Part shown: positions 25,617-33,948 of the stretch, piece after piece | Layout: each line of letters begins with the position of its first letter | Position numbering within the stretch: position 1 is the stretch's first letter | Origin: Bombilactobacillus bombi | GTDB lineage: Bacteria > Bacillota > Bacilli > Lactobacillales > Lactobacillaceae | Length of the DNA stretch: 64,000 bases | Assembly: GCF_964340835.1 (NCBI RefSeq) | Contig: NZ_OZ204251.1 | Reading direction: 5' to 3' (one strand) | Program-made: the position numbers and the translations under genes | The notes under the pieces: model-generated | Told to the model about the DNA's origin: nothing | What the model saw: the letters and a program-made list of their open reading frames with translations, nothing else | Database searches by the model: none

Positions 25617-26306
25617 ATGAGAATTGCTGTAATTGTTGCAATGGAAGAAGAAATAGGCTTATTGAAAAAATCAATGTCTAATGCTGCAGTAGATAAGGTA
25701 GCGGGGATTAATATTAATACCGGAACTTATCAAGGACACCAGTTATTTGTAGCCCAAAGTGGAATTGGTAAAGTGCAGGCTGGGATGGTATCAACAATTT
25801 TGTGTGATCATTACTTGCCCGATGTCTTAATTAATACAGGTTCGGCAGCAGGTATTGGAGCTGACTTAAGTATTGGCGATGTTGTCATTTCTTCAAAAGT
25901 TGCATATCACGATGTAGATGTTACTTCTTCAGGATATGAGTGGGGCCAATTACCGCAACGTCCACTTTATTTTGAAAGTGACAAAAAATTAATTGCTCAA
26001 ATTGTGGAAGCCGGTGATATTGTTAATCAACAAAGCCATGTGGGGTTAATTGTTTCAGGTGATCAATTTATTAATGGAGAAGAACAAGTTGCTCAAATTT
26101 TACAGCATTTTCCGGAAGCTTTGTCAGTAGAAATGGAAGGAGCCGCAGTTGGTCAAGTAGCAACACAATTTAAAGTTCCTTTTGTAGTTATTCGTGCAAT
26201 GAGTGATGTGGGCAATGAAGAAGCTAGTGTTTCATTTGATGAATTTGTACGCGATGCTGGTGAACGTTCAGTTCAAATGTTATTAAACTTTATGGATAAT
26301 AATTAA
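25617..26306 (+). CDS. mtnN: 5'-methylthioadenosine/S-adenosylhomocysteine nucleosidase
   Basis: Nucleosidase of 229 residues that cleaves adenine from MTA and SAH, part of SAM recycling. The N terminus has the catalytic Glu region VAMEEE (about residues 8-13). VEMEGAAVGQVA near 171 and MSDVGNEE near 196 hold the substrate and catalytic Asp residues. GGAGA precedes ATG 25617. It leads the run to the cysteine desulfurase gene after 24 bases. Confidence 0.95.
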   Translation: MRIAVIVAMEEEIGLLKKSMSNAAVDKVAGININTGTYQGHQLFVAQSGIGKVQAGMVSTILCDHYLPDVLINTGSAAGIGADLSIGDVVISSKVAYHDVDVTSSGYEWGQLPQRPLYFESDKKLIAQIVEAGDIVNQQSHVGLIVSGDQFINGEEQVAQILQHFPEALSVEMEGAAVGQVATQFKVPFVVIRAMSDVGNEEASVSFDEFVRDAGERSVQMLLNFMDNN

Positions 26307-26330
26307 TAAGTTTTCAAGGAGCGATTATTT

Positions 26331-27470
26331 TTGAAACATGTATATTTAGATAATGCTGCTACGACACCAATGACTGCGGAAGTAATCGCAAAAATGACAG
26401 CCACTATGCAAGATACTTTTGGCAATGCATCTACACCCAATTATTTTGGACGTCAAGCCCGTAGTGTTTTAGATAAGTCACGGTTAGAAATTGCGCGTAG
26501 TATTAATGCAAAACCAGCAGAAATTATTTTTACTAGTGGCGGCACCGAAGGCGATAATACGGCGATTATTTCCACTGCCTTAGCTCGTTGTAACTTAGGG
26601 AAGCACATTATTACAACAGCAATTGAACATGAAGCTGTTTTGAAATCTATGCAATATTTAGAAACTTTAGGTTTTGAAATAACTTATTTACCGGTTAATG
26701 AACACGGAATGATTAATTTAGCCGATATTAAAGCAGCACTTCGTGCAGACACCATTTTAGTTTCTATTATGATGGTGAATAATGAAGTCGGAACTATCAA
26801 CCCAATTAAGGCAATTGGCAGTTTATTGAAAAATCATCAGGCTATTTTCCATACAGATGCTGTTCAAGCTTATGGTAGTCAAGAAATTGATGTTCAAGAC
26901 TTACAAGTTGATTTATTAACAACATCAGCCCACAAATTAAATGGTCCTAAAATGATGGGTTTTTTATACGAACGCGATGGTTTGAATTTACCACCTTTTA
27001 TTCGAGGGGGAGATCAAGAAACCAAGCGACGTGCTGGTACCGAAAACATCCCAGCAATTGCTGGCTTTGCTGAGGCAGTAAGATTAAATAATCAAATTGC
27101 TAAATCGCAAAACAACGCACGTCTGCAATCATATAAAGAGTTATTACTCACCACTTTAAAGAATAATAATGTTAATTTTAAAGTTAATGGACCTGAAATT
27201 AGCCATAGTGCACCTAATATTATAAACTTATGGCTGCCAGGATTTGAAACTTCAATTTTACAGATAAAATTAGATCTAGCTGGTTTTATTATATCAGGAG
27301 GATCTGCTTGTACAGCCGGTAGTCTGGAACCTTCGCATGTTTTACAGGCAATGTTTGGCTCTGATTGCCAACGGGTTCATGAGTCTATCAGGATAAGTTT
27401 CAACAAATTAAATCAAAAAGATGATATACTCAATTTTGCGCAAGCATTAACACAAATAACCAAAAACTAA
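26331..27470 (+). CDS. Cysteine desulfurase (NifS/IscS-like)
   Basis: PLP enzyme of 379 residues that takes sulfur from cysteine. The PLP lysine is K202 in TSAHKLNGPK, and the catalytic cysteine is C327 in GGSACTAGS. A short loop around this Cys (SACTAGS) is typical of class I desulfurases. It starts at TTG 26331, with AAGGAG about nine bases upstream. With DUF1831 and mnmA just downstream, its likely job is to supply sulfur for tRNA 2-thiouridine, as YrvO does for MnmA in Bacillus. Confidence 0.93.
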   Translation: MKHVYLDNAATTPMTAEVIAKMTATMQDTFGNASTPNYFGRQARSVLDKSRLEIARSINAKPAEIIFTSGGTEGDNTAIISTALARCNLGKHIITTAIEHEAVLKSMQYLETLGFEITYLPVNEHGMINLADIKAALRADTILVSIMMVNNEVGTINPIKAIGSLLKNHQAIFHTDAVQAYGSQEIDVQDLQVDLLTTSAHKLNGPKMMGFLYERDGLNLPPFIRGGDQETKRRAGTENIPAIAGFAEAVRLNNQIAKSQNNARLQSYKELLLTTLKNNNVNFKVNGPEISHSAPNIINLWLPGFETSILQIKLDLAGFIISGGSACTAGSLEPSHVLQAMFGSDCQRVHESIRISFNKLNQKDDILNFAQALTQITKN

Positions 27471-27486
27471 TTTGGGAGGTGAAAAT

Positions 27487-27822
27487 ATGGCAACAACGGC
27501 AACAGTTCTGGGCGATAACCATCGTTATCAAATTAATCCTAAAATTAAGGTGTATTCGTTAACAGATGTAGGTTTTCAACAAACAAAATTGGGCAATTTT
27601 CACTTAGAACAGCCAATTAGCGGCAATTCCCCTTATGTTGAAAGTTATAAATTGAAAATTAAAATTATGCAAAATTTAAAAGATTTGCGAATTGATACAA
27701 CAGATAATAGCGGCATGCATGTGATTAACATTTTTAAATTAAAAGATAACCAAGAAGTAATTGAACAATATGACTATGCAATTAAGAATTTACTTGATAG
27801 AGAGATATTAACAATAGTCTAA
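27487..27822 (+). CDS. DUF1831 protein
   Basis: Protein of 111 residues of the DUF1831 family, found in lactobacilli between a cysteine desulfurase and mnmA. It has no membrane segment or known catalytic motif. GGGAGG (27474-27479) sets ATG 27487 as the start (MATTATVLG); an earlier ATG at 27472 in the frame would overlap that site. Context suggests an accessory role in sulfur transfer to tRNA, but this is inference only. Confidence 0.82.
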   Translation: MATTATVLGDNHRYQINPKIKVYSLTDVGFQQTKLGNFHLEQPISGNSPYVESYKLKIKIMQNLKDLRIDTTDNSGMHVINIFKLKDNQEVIEQYDYAIKNLLDREILTIV

Positions 27823-27838
27823 AGAAAAGGTGAGTTTT

Positions 27839-28954
27839 GTGGTAAAAAAGCGCGTAGTGGTCGGTATGAGTGGTGGCGTTGATTCATCAGTTTCGGCCTT
27901 ATTATTAAAGCAGCAGGGTTATGATGTTATTGGTCTTTTTATGAAAAATTGGGATGATACTGATGATTCTGGAGTTTGTACAGCTACAGAAGATTATGAA
28001 GATGTTGCTAAAGTAGCCCAACAAATAGAAATTCCCTATTATTCAGTCAATTTTGAAAAAGAATATTGGAATCGAGTTTTTGAATACTTCTTGGATGAAT
28101 ATAAAAAGGGTCGTACACCTAACCCTGATGTTATGTGTAATAAAGAAATTAAGTTTAAAGCTTTTTTGGATTATGCTTTAAAACTCGATGCTGACTATAT
28201 TGCAATGGGTCATTATGCTCAAATTCGTCGTGATGATTCTGGTTTAGTTCATTTATTGCGGGGCGCTGATCCTAATAAAGATCAAACTTACTTTTTGAGC
28301 ACTGTTAGTCAAGAACAACTGCAAAAGGCAATTTTTCCAATTGGTAATTTACAAAAGTCACAAGTGCGTCAAATTGCAGAACAAGCTGGTTTAGCAACTG
28401 CTAAAAAGAAGGATTCTACGGGCGTTTGCTTTATTGGTGAGCGTAATTTCCGCAAATTTTTAAGCGAGTTTTTACCAGCTCAACCTGGTAAAATGCTAAC
28501 TCCTGATGGCACAGAGATGGGAACACATGCTGGATTAATGTATTATACGATAGGTCAGCGTTCTGGTCTAGGATTGGGTGGCAATAGCCATTCTAATGAT
28601 CCTTGGTTTGTAGTAGGCAAGGATATGGAACATAATATATTGTATGTTGATCAAGGATTTGATAATCCATTGTTGTATGCTACGGATTTGGATGCTACAG
28701 ATGCAACTTTTGCTGTTCCGATGGATGATTATGGTTCAACTTTTCATTGCACAGCAAAATTTCGCTATCGCCAAAAAGATACTGGTGTAACAGTTACTTT
28801 GCTAGATAATGGTCAAGTTCATGTGCACTTTGATGAGCCTGTTCGGGCAATTACTCCTGGCCAAGAGGTGGTATTTTATGATGGTGATGAGTGTTTAGGC
28901 GGTGCTACCATTGATGCAGCTTATAGTAATGAGCGGCAGTTACAATATGTTTAA
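27839..28954 (+). CDS. mnmA: tRNA 2-thiouridine(34) synthase MnmA
   Basis: ATP-dependent tRNA thiolase of 371 residues that modifies U34 of Lys, Glu and Gln tRNAs. It has the PP-loop motif GMSGGVDSS at residues 9-17, the catalytic Cys in DVMCNKEIKF near 104 and the second Cys in STGVCFIGER near 199. GTG 27839 follows AAAGGTGA (27827-27834) at good spacing; GTG 27830 lies inside that site. The sulfur donor is probably the desulfurase two genes upstream. Confidence 0.95.
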   Translation: MVKKRVVVGMSGGVDSSVSALLLKQQGYDVIGLFMKNWDDTDDSGVCTATEDYEDVAKVAQQIEIPYYSVNFEKEYWNRVFEYFLDEYKKGRTPNPDVMCNKEIKFKAFLDYALKLDADYIAMGHYAQIRRDDSGLVHLLRGADPNKDQTYFLSTVSQEQLQKAIFPIGNLQKSQVRQIAEQAGLATAKKKDSTGVCFIGERNFRKFLSEFLPAQPGKMLTPDGTEMGTHAGLMYYTIGQRSGLGLGGNSHSNDPWFVVGKDMEHNILYVDQGFDNPLLYATDLDATDATFAVPMDDYGSTFHCTAKFRYRQKDTGVTVTLLDNGQVHVHFDEPVRAITPGQEVVFYDGDECLGGATIDAAYSNERQLQYV

Positions 28955-28969
28955 AATTCAAATTTTTGA

Positions 28970-29000
28970 CTGTGAATCAATTATTGATCACAGTTTTTTT
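28970..29000 (+). terminator. Terminator after mnmA
   Basis: CTGTG and CACAG, then ATCAA and TTGAT, pair with a single bulged A around a TTA loop. Seven Ts follow. Confidence 0.85.
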
Positions 29001-29026
29001 GTATGTAAAACGAATAGTGGCACTTC

Positions 29027-29055
29027 TTGAATAATTATTACAAATCAACGATAAT
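29027..29055 (+). promoter_or_regulatory. Promoter for phosphatase-TPR-recD2
   Basis: TTGAAT (29027-29032), 17 bases, then GATAAT (29050-29055). It lies after the mnmA terminator and 28 bases before the next gene. Confidence 0.6.
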
Positions 29056-29083
29056 AAGAACATCTAAGTAGGAGTAAAATATA

Positions 29084-29746
29084 ATGACAAGATTTTATTT
29101 TGTGCGCCATGGTAAAACATTTTGGAATTTAGAAGGACGTTATCAAGGAGCCAGTGGGGATTCACCGCTATTACCTGAAAGTTACCGAGATATCAAGCTT
29201 TTAGCGCAAGCTTTAGTTGATAAAAAAATTGATCACATATATTCTAGCCCAATTAAACGGGCATATTTAACAGCTAAAACACTTGATGAAGCTTTAGGTG
29301 GCCAGATACCACTTTCAACTAGTTCAAATTTAAAAGAATTTGATTTAGGTATTATGGAAGGTCAAAAATTTACCGACATGGAAAAAAAATACCCGCAAGA
29401 AGTCTGGGCTTTTAGAAATGATCCTAGTAAATATGATGCAACAGTTATTAAAGGTGAGAGCTTTGCAGCTGTAATTAAACGTACAACTAGTTTTATCCGT
29501 GGATTAGCGCAAGCACAAACTGCTAGTTCAAAGACTTTTATTATCGTAAGTCATGGTGCGGCATCAGTAGCTATGATTCAAAGTTTACTAAATGTACCTT
29601 TAGCTAAAGTACGTCAAAATGGAGGTTTAGCTAATACTAGTTTAACAACAGTTGACACCCATGATCATGGTCAAACTTTTGAACTCATTAAATGGAATGA
29701 TACTAGTTTTTTAAAACGGAAAACTGATAAAACAGATACAATATAG
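29084..29746 (+). CDS. Histidine phosphatase family protein (GpmB-like)
   Basis: Protein of 220 residues of the phosphoglycerate mutase-like superfamily. It has the phospho-His motif VRHGKTFWNLEGRYQG at about residues 7-22, the SSPIKRAYLTA block near 64 and the second histidine in VSHGA near 166. Such proteins are mostly phosphatases of small phosphoesters; the exact substrate cannot be read from sequence. It is 13 bases before the TPR gene and likely in the same transcript as recD2. Confidence 0.85.
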   Translation: MTRFYFVRHGKTFWNLEGRYQGASGDSPLLPESYRDIKLLAQALVDKKIDHIYSSPIKRAYLTAKTLDEALGGQIPLSTSSNLKEFDLGIMEGQKFTDMEKKYPQEVWAFRNDPSKYDATVIKGESFAAVIKRTTSFIRGLAQAQTASSKTFIIVSHGAASVAMIQSLLNVPLAKVRQNGGLANTSLTTVDTHDHGQTFELIKWNDTSFLKRKTDKTDTI

Positions 29747-29759
29747 TGGTGATTAATAA

Positions 29760-30425
29760 ATGGAAAAACAAGCAGAAAAACTATATCAACAAGGAGATAA
29801 GCAAGCGGCAGTTAAGCTGCTTGCACAAAAACTCCAGCAAGATATGTCACATGCAGATTGGTTTTTGCAATTATCAGGATACTTAACAGCTGGTGGTGAT
29901 TTTGAACAAGCAGAAGAATTATTGGTAAAAGCCAAGCAACTTTTTCCGGAAACTCAAGAAATAGATTACAATTTAGCGGTAATTTATTTTGAAGCAGGTA
30001 AGTTAGCAGAATCTCAAAAGATGTTGCAAAATATTACCGATTCCACATTAGTATCGGATGTTTATTATTTAATGGCACAACAATCATTACAGCAAAAACA
30101 ATTGCCACAAGCATTAATGTATGCTCTAACAGCTTATGATAAAAACCCTCAGTTAGAAGATAATAGCTTGTTAGTAGGCGATATTTGCCTGCAATTAAAG
30201 GAATTTAAGAGGGCTCAAGAATATTATCAAAAAGCCGTAAAAATAAAATCATCAGCAATGGTGTTATTTAAGCTAGCCTTAACAGAGATGGTTCTGGGGG
30301 AAAAGTCATTTCAACAGCATTTTGCCGAATCCCAGCGGATAGATCCTCAATATTTTCAGCAACATCAGCAACAATTAGCTGACATTGAACGTTATCTCAA
30401 ACTACAAACAAAGGAAGATAAGTAA
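29760..30425 (+). CDS. Tetratricopeptide repeat protein (YrrB-like)
   Basis: Soluble protein of 221 residues made of about five TPR helical hairpins. The repeated pattern is seen at GDFEQAEELLVKAKQLFPE, AVIYFEAGKLAESQKML and LKEFKRAQEYYQKAVKI. The order mnmA-TPR-recD2 matches trmU-yrrB-yrrC of Bacillus, so this is the YrrB equivalent, a scaffold of unknown partner. It ends immediately before recD2. Confidence 0.88.
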   Translation: MEKQAEKLYQQGDKQAAVKLLAQKLQQDMSHADWFLQLSGYLTAGGDFEQAEELLVKAKQLFPETQEIDYNLAVIYFEAGKLAESQKMLQNITDSTLVSDVYYLMAQQSLQQKQLPQALMYALTAYDKNPQLEDNSLLVGDICLQLKEFKRAQEYYQKAVKIKSSAMVLFKLALTEMVLGEKSFQQHFAESQRIDPQYFQQHQQQLADIERYLKLQTKEDK

Positions 30426-32822
30426 TTGACGAATGATTATGTAGTTGGAAAATTGAAAGCTGTTTTCTTTGAAAAACCAGAAGATTATTTCAAAATTATG
30501 ATGATTGATGTCCAAGAAACTTCTTTTGATTGGAAAGATCATGAAATTGTTGTTACGGGTAACTTTGATGAGTTAGATGAAGAACAACAATATAAATTCT
30601 GGGGTCAAAAAGTTAAACATCCGAAATATGGTCAGCAATTTAAATGTGATCATTATCAAAAAAACAATCCAACTGATCGTAAAAGTTTAATTGCTTATTT
30701 TTCTAGTGCCAGTTTCCCGGGTATAGGTATTAAAACTGCTAAAAAAATTGTTGATCTGTTAGGTGATAATGCAATAGAAGTTATCTTAACTGATCCTAAG
30801 GCCGTAGATCAATTACCATTTAATGCTGCCAAAAAACAAATTTTAATTGAGCAAATTACAGCAACTTATCAATCAGAAGAGGTGATTTTACAGTTAAATC
30901 GATTAGGATTCGGGAATAAACTAGCATTTAAAATTTATCATGAATATGGTGGTGAAACACTATCTACATTACAGCAAAATCCCTATCAATTAATTCATGA
31001 TATTCGAGGTATTGGATTTAAGCGTGCTGATAATTTGGCAGCTCGCTTTAATTTACCTTTTGATTATCCGCAAAGAATTGAAGCAGGACTTCTACAAACT
31101 TTAAATCTATTGATTAATGCTACTGGAAATACTTATGTTGAAAAAACAGAGTTACAGCAAGAAACCTTGCGAATGCTTAATGAAAGCCGCCCAGAAAATA
31201 TTAATCAAGATCAGCTATTAGTTGGTTTAACCAGCTTAATTGATAAGGGTCAGATTAAGTATGATAATGAATGTTATTTTCCAAGATACTTATATGATGA
31301 TGAATGGCTTATTGCACAACAATTAAAAGTTATTGATAAAAGCTTTGAAGCACCCAATTTTTCGTTGGCACAAGTACAAACAGTTTTACAAAAAATTGAA
31401 AAAAAATTGCATATTACTTATGATCAAAATCAATTAGAAGCTATTTTTCAAGGACTAAACAGTTCAATTTTATTGCTGACTGGTGGACCAGGTACAGGGA
31501 AAACGACGATTATTAACGGCTTGGTGGCAGCATTTGCGAAATTGCATGACTATTCATTAGATATCGATGATTATCAAGATGAGCCGTTTCCTATCCGTTT
31601 AGCCGCACCTACAGGAAGAGCAGCTAAACATTTATTTGAAAGTACTGGCTTGGCAGCCAGTACAATTCATCGCTTATTAGGGTTAACTGGTCAAGAAGAT
31701 TTGTCTAAAGTGGAATTAGATTATATTCCAGGTAAATTATTAATTATTGATGAAACTTCTATGGTTGATACGGAATTATTTAAGTTATTAGTGTCAGTTA
31801 TTCCTTCAGGTATGCAGATTATTTTAGTGGGTGACCAAGACCAATTACCATCTGTGGGTCCAGGACAAGTTTTTTCAGATTTGATAGCTAGTCAAGCTTT
31901 TAATACTGTTAAGCTAGACAAAATTTATCGTCAAAGTGAAGATTCAACAATTATTACTTTAGCTCATGAAGTCAATGATGGCACAATTAAGGAGAATCTC
32001 TTTAATAATTTTCCGGATCGGAGTTTTATTGAATGTAATGCACAGCAAGTAGGTAATGTCTTACAACAAATTGTGATTAAAAGCCAGGACAAAGGCTTTA
32101 GTTGGAATAAATTACAAGTACTAGCGCCTATGTATCGTGGCCCAGCAGGAATTGATAAATTAAATCAAATCCTGCAAAATACATTGAATCCTAAAAATGA
32201 ACGGACAAAAACAGTAACTTTAGGAGATACGGAATATCGGATTGGTGACAAAATTGTACATCTAGTTAATAATGTGGAAGCCAATATTTTTAATGGTGAA
32301 ATCGGTAAAATTGTCAGTATCACTCCAGCCAAAGATTTACCTGTTTCTGAAAAGGGGCAGGGAGATTTAATTCATTTAGATTTTGATGGGCAACAAGTTG
32401 ACTATCATAAATCAGATTTAGGAAATATTGCTTTGGCATATTGTACCTCAATTCACAAAGCTCAAGGTAGTGAATTTGATTTAGTTATTGTGGTTTTAGT
32501 TAATCAGCATTCGCGAATGCTGAAAAGAAACTTGCTGTATACAGCAATTACGCGCGCTAAATCAAAGTTGATTATGCTGGGAAATCGTCAAGCCTATGAA
32601 AATGCCATAAATGATAATTCTGGTTTGCGCAATACAATGTTACAAGCTAGAATACAAAATATTTTTGATATAAAAAAAGAGCCATCTGTTAGCCAGACTG
32701 CTCTAAAAAAGGATGATTGTATTTTAACATTAGAAGATATTCGTCAAAATACTATTGATCCTTTGATTGGTATGGACAATGTTACTCCACAAGATTTTAT
32801 GAAAACTGGCGATGAATTTTAG
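30426..32822 (+). CDS. recD2: RecD2 (RecD-like) DNA helicase
   Basis: SF1B 5'-3' helicase of 798 residues acting without RecBC, linked to replication-fork repair. The N-terminal domain contains helix-hairpin-helix segments (FPGIGIKTAKKIVDLLG, DIRGIGFKRADNLA). Walker A LTGGPGTGKTT lies near residue 352 and Walker B LLIIDETSMVD near 440. The late motifs are SIHKAQGSEFDLV and YTAITRAKSKL. The start is TTG 30426, directly after the TPR stop codon. Its final codons overlap the convergent lipid-kinase gene and contain that gene's terminator. Confidence 0.95.
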   Translation: MTNDYVVGKLKAVFFEKPEDYFKIMMIDVQETSFDWKDHEIVVTGNFDELDEEQQYKFWGQKVKHPKYGQQFKCDHYQKNNPTDRKSLIAYFSSASFPGIGIKTAKKIVDLLGDNAIEVILTDPKAVDQLPFNAAKKQILIEQITATYQSEEVILQLNRLGFGNKLAFKIYHEYGGETLSTLQQNPYQLIHDIRGIGFKRADNLAARFNLPFDYPQRIEAGLLQTLNLLINATGNTYVEKTELQQETLRMLNESRPENINQDQLLVGLTSLIDKGQIKYDNECYFPRYLYDDEWLIAQQLKVIDKSFEAPNFSLAQVQTVLQKIEKKLHITYDQNQLEAIFQGLNSSILLLTGGPGTGKTTIINGLVAAFAKLHDYSLDIDDYQDEPFPIRLAAPTGRAAKHLFESTGLAASTIHRLLGLTGQEDLSKVELDYIPGKLLIIDETSMVDTELFKLLVSVIPSGMQIILVGDQDQLPSVGPGQVFSDLIASQAFNTVKLDKIYRQSEDSTIITLAHEVNDGTIKENLFNNFPDRSFIECNAQQVGNVLQQIVIKSQDKGFSWNKLQVLAPMYRGPAGIDKLNQILQNTLNPKNERTKTVTLGDTEYRIGDKIVHLVNNVEANIFNGEIGKIVSITPAKDLPVSEKGQGDLIHLDFDGQQVDYHKSDLGNIALAYCTSIHKAQGSEFDLVIVVLVNQHSRMLKRNLLYTAITRAKSKLIMLGNRQAYENAINDNSGLRNTMLQARIQNIFDIKKEPSVSQTALKKDDCILTLEDIRQNTIDPLIGMDNVTPQDFMKTGDEF
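32672..32704 (-). terminator. Terminator of the lipid-kinase gene, inside recD2 coding sequence
   Basis: Read on the minus strand, AGAGCAGTCTG and CAGATGGCTCT pair (one A-G mismatch, one G-U) around GCTAA, and six to seven Ts follow. It lies about 115 bases past the minus-strand stop codon, within recD2 codons. Confidence 0.7.
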
Positions 32823-33754
32823 AGCCAAAATTGCTGATTTGTTGTAGAAAAATGTAAATTGAAATTTTTTTTACCCAAATCTTCACCATCCATTTGACCA
32901 TATTGTTGTGGACTAGTCTGAAGATCAAAGCGATGCAATTGATAATGATGAATTAGAGGACTTTGTAAATGCTCACCATTGGTAAAAATTTTATAAGCTA
33001 GGTTAGTAACTTGCAATGGGGATAATTTCTTAGACATAATAATATCAAGATTATTTTCGTAAGGATTGGCTGTCGGCAAGATTGGAACACCACTGCCAAT
33101 AAAGGGATGATTAGTTACTATACAAGCAATAATTTGGTCAAACACCAGATGTTGTTGTCCAATTGTGATATCCACGTTAAAAGGCTTTTGTTTTAAGCCC
33201 TTATTGATTTGCGATAAATAGATTAATTTACTGAGATGAAGGTGATTAAAAACTGTCTTCAAAGTTGATTGATTAGCAAAATGGACCATTTTAGCATCTA
33301 GACCAATTCCAATATTATTAATAAAAAAGTAAGTTTTGCCGTTGAGATTGGCTTTACCTAAGTTAACATTTTTAGGAATCACTGCAGTTATGATACGTTG
33401 TAAAATTTCAATTTCATGATGCTGAGGTAATTTTAAGCCATTTGCAAAATCATTACCGGAACCAGCGGGAATATAAGCTAAGGCAGTTTGTGGATAGTTA
33501 GAGTATTTAACACCATTGATAGCTTGGTTTAAAGTACCATCACCACCCATAACTAAGGGAATGCTATCATTAAGTTCCTGGTTATTAAGTAATTCGCAGA
33601 CTAAATCTTGAGCACCATTACCAGGAGTTGTACAAATACGATAATTGATATTATGCTTGTTGAGATATTTAGTTACAACTTTTAAACTATGGCGTGAACG
33701 ACCGCTAGCGGCATGTTGATTAATAATAATAGTAAAAGATGGATATTTATTCAT
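32819..33754 (-). CDS. Diacylglycerol/sphingosine kinase family lipid kinase
   Basis: Protein of 311 residues of the DagK/YegS family, which phosphorylates diacylglycerol or related lipids. The N-terminal ATP-binding fold has VMGGDGTLNQAINGV (GGDGT) and PAGSGNDFANGL near residues 78-107. The C-terminal domain has GQMDGEDL. On the minus strand GGAG lies six bases before ATG 33754 (MNKYPSF); an ATG at 33766 is within that site. Its stop TAA overlaps the recD2 stop. Confidence 0.9.
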   Translation of the reverse strand: MNKYPSFTIIINQHAASGRSRHSLKVVTKYLNKHNINYRICTTPGNGAQDLVCELLNNQELNDSIPLVMGGDGTLNQAINGVKYSNYPQTALAYIPAGSGNDFANGLKLPQHHEIEILQRIITAVIPKNVNLGKANLNGKTYFFINNIGIGLDAKMVHFANQSTLKTVFNHLHLSKLIYLSQINKGLKQKPFNVDITIGQQHLVFDQIIACIVTNHPFIGSGVPILPTANPYENNLDIIMSKKLSPLQVTNLAYKIFTNGEHLQSPLIHHYQLHRFDLQTSPQQYGQMDGEDLGKKNFNLHFSTTNQQFWL

Positions 33755-33903
33755 GTTTTTCTCCATGTAAGATTGATTAAAGGAAAAGCTTATCTGTATT
33801 AGTATATAACAAAATTAATTATTTCCAAATAATAATTTGTTTAAAATTATCTAGAATATTAACTCTTACTGATATTTTATGAGGAGCGGTCAATATTTGA
33901 TAA

Positions 33904-33936
33904 ATAAAACCCCCACCATTTATGAATGGTGGGGGA
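33904..33936 (-). terminator. Terminator after rnjA
   Basis: CCCCCACCATT (33910-33920) and AATGGTGGGGG (33925-33935) form an 11-base-pair stem with a TATG loop. On the minus strand it is followed by TTTTATTTA. Confidence 0.88.
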
Positions 33937-33948
33937 CATTGGTATGCA

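Noticed and set aside
30426..32822. RecBCD-type RecD
   Set aside because: The length, N-terminal helix-hairpin-helix segments and lack of recB or recC nearby fit stand-alone RecD2.
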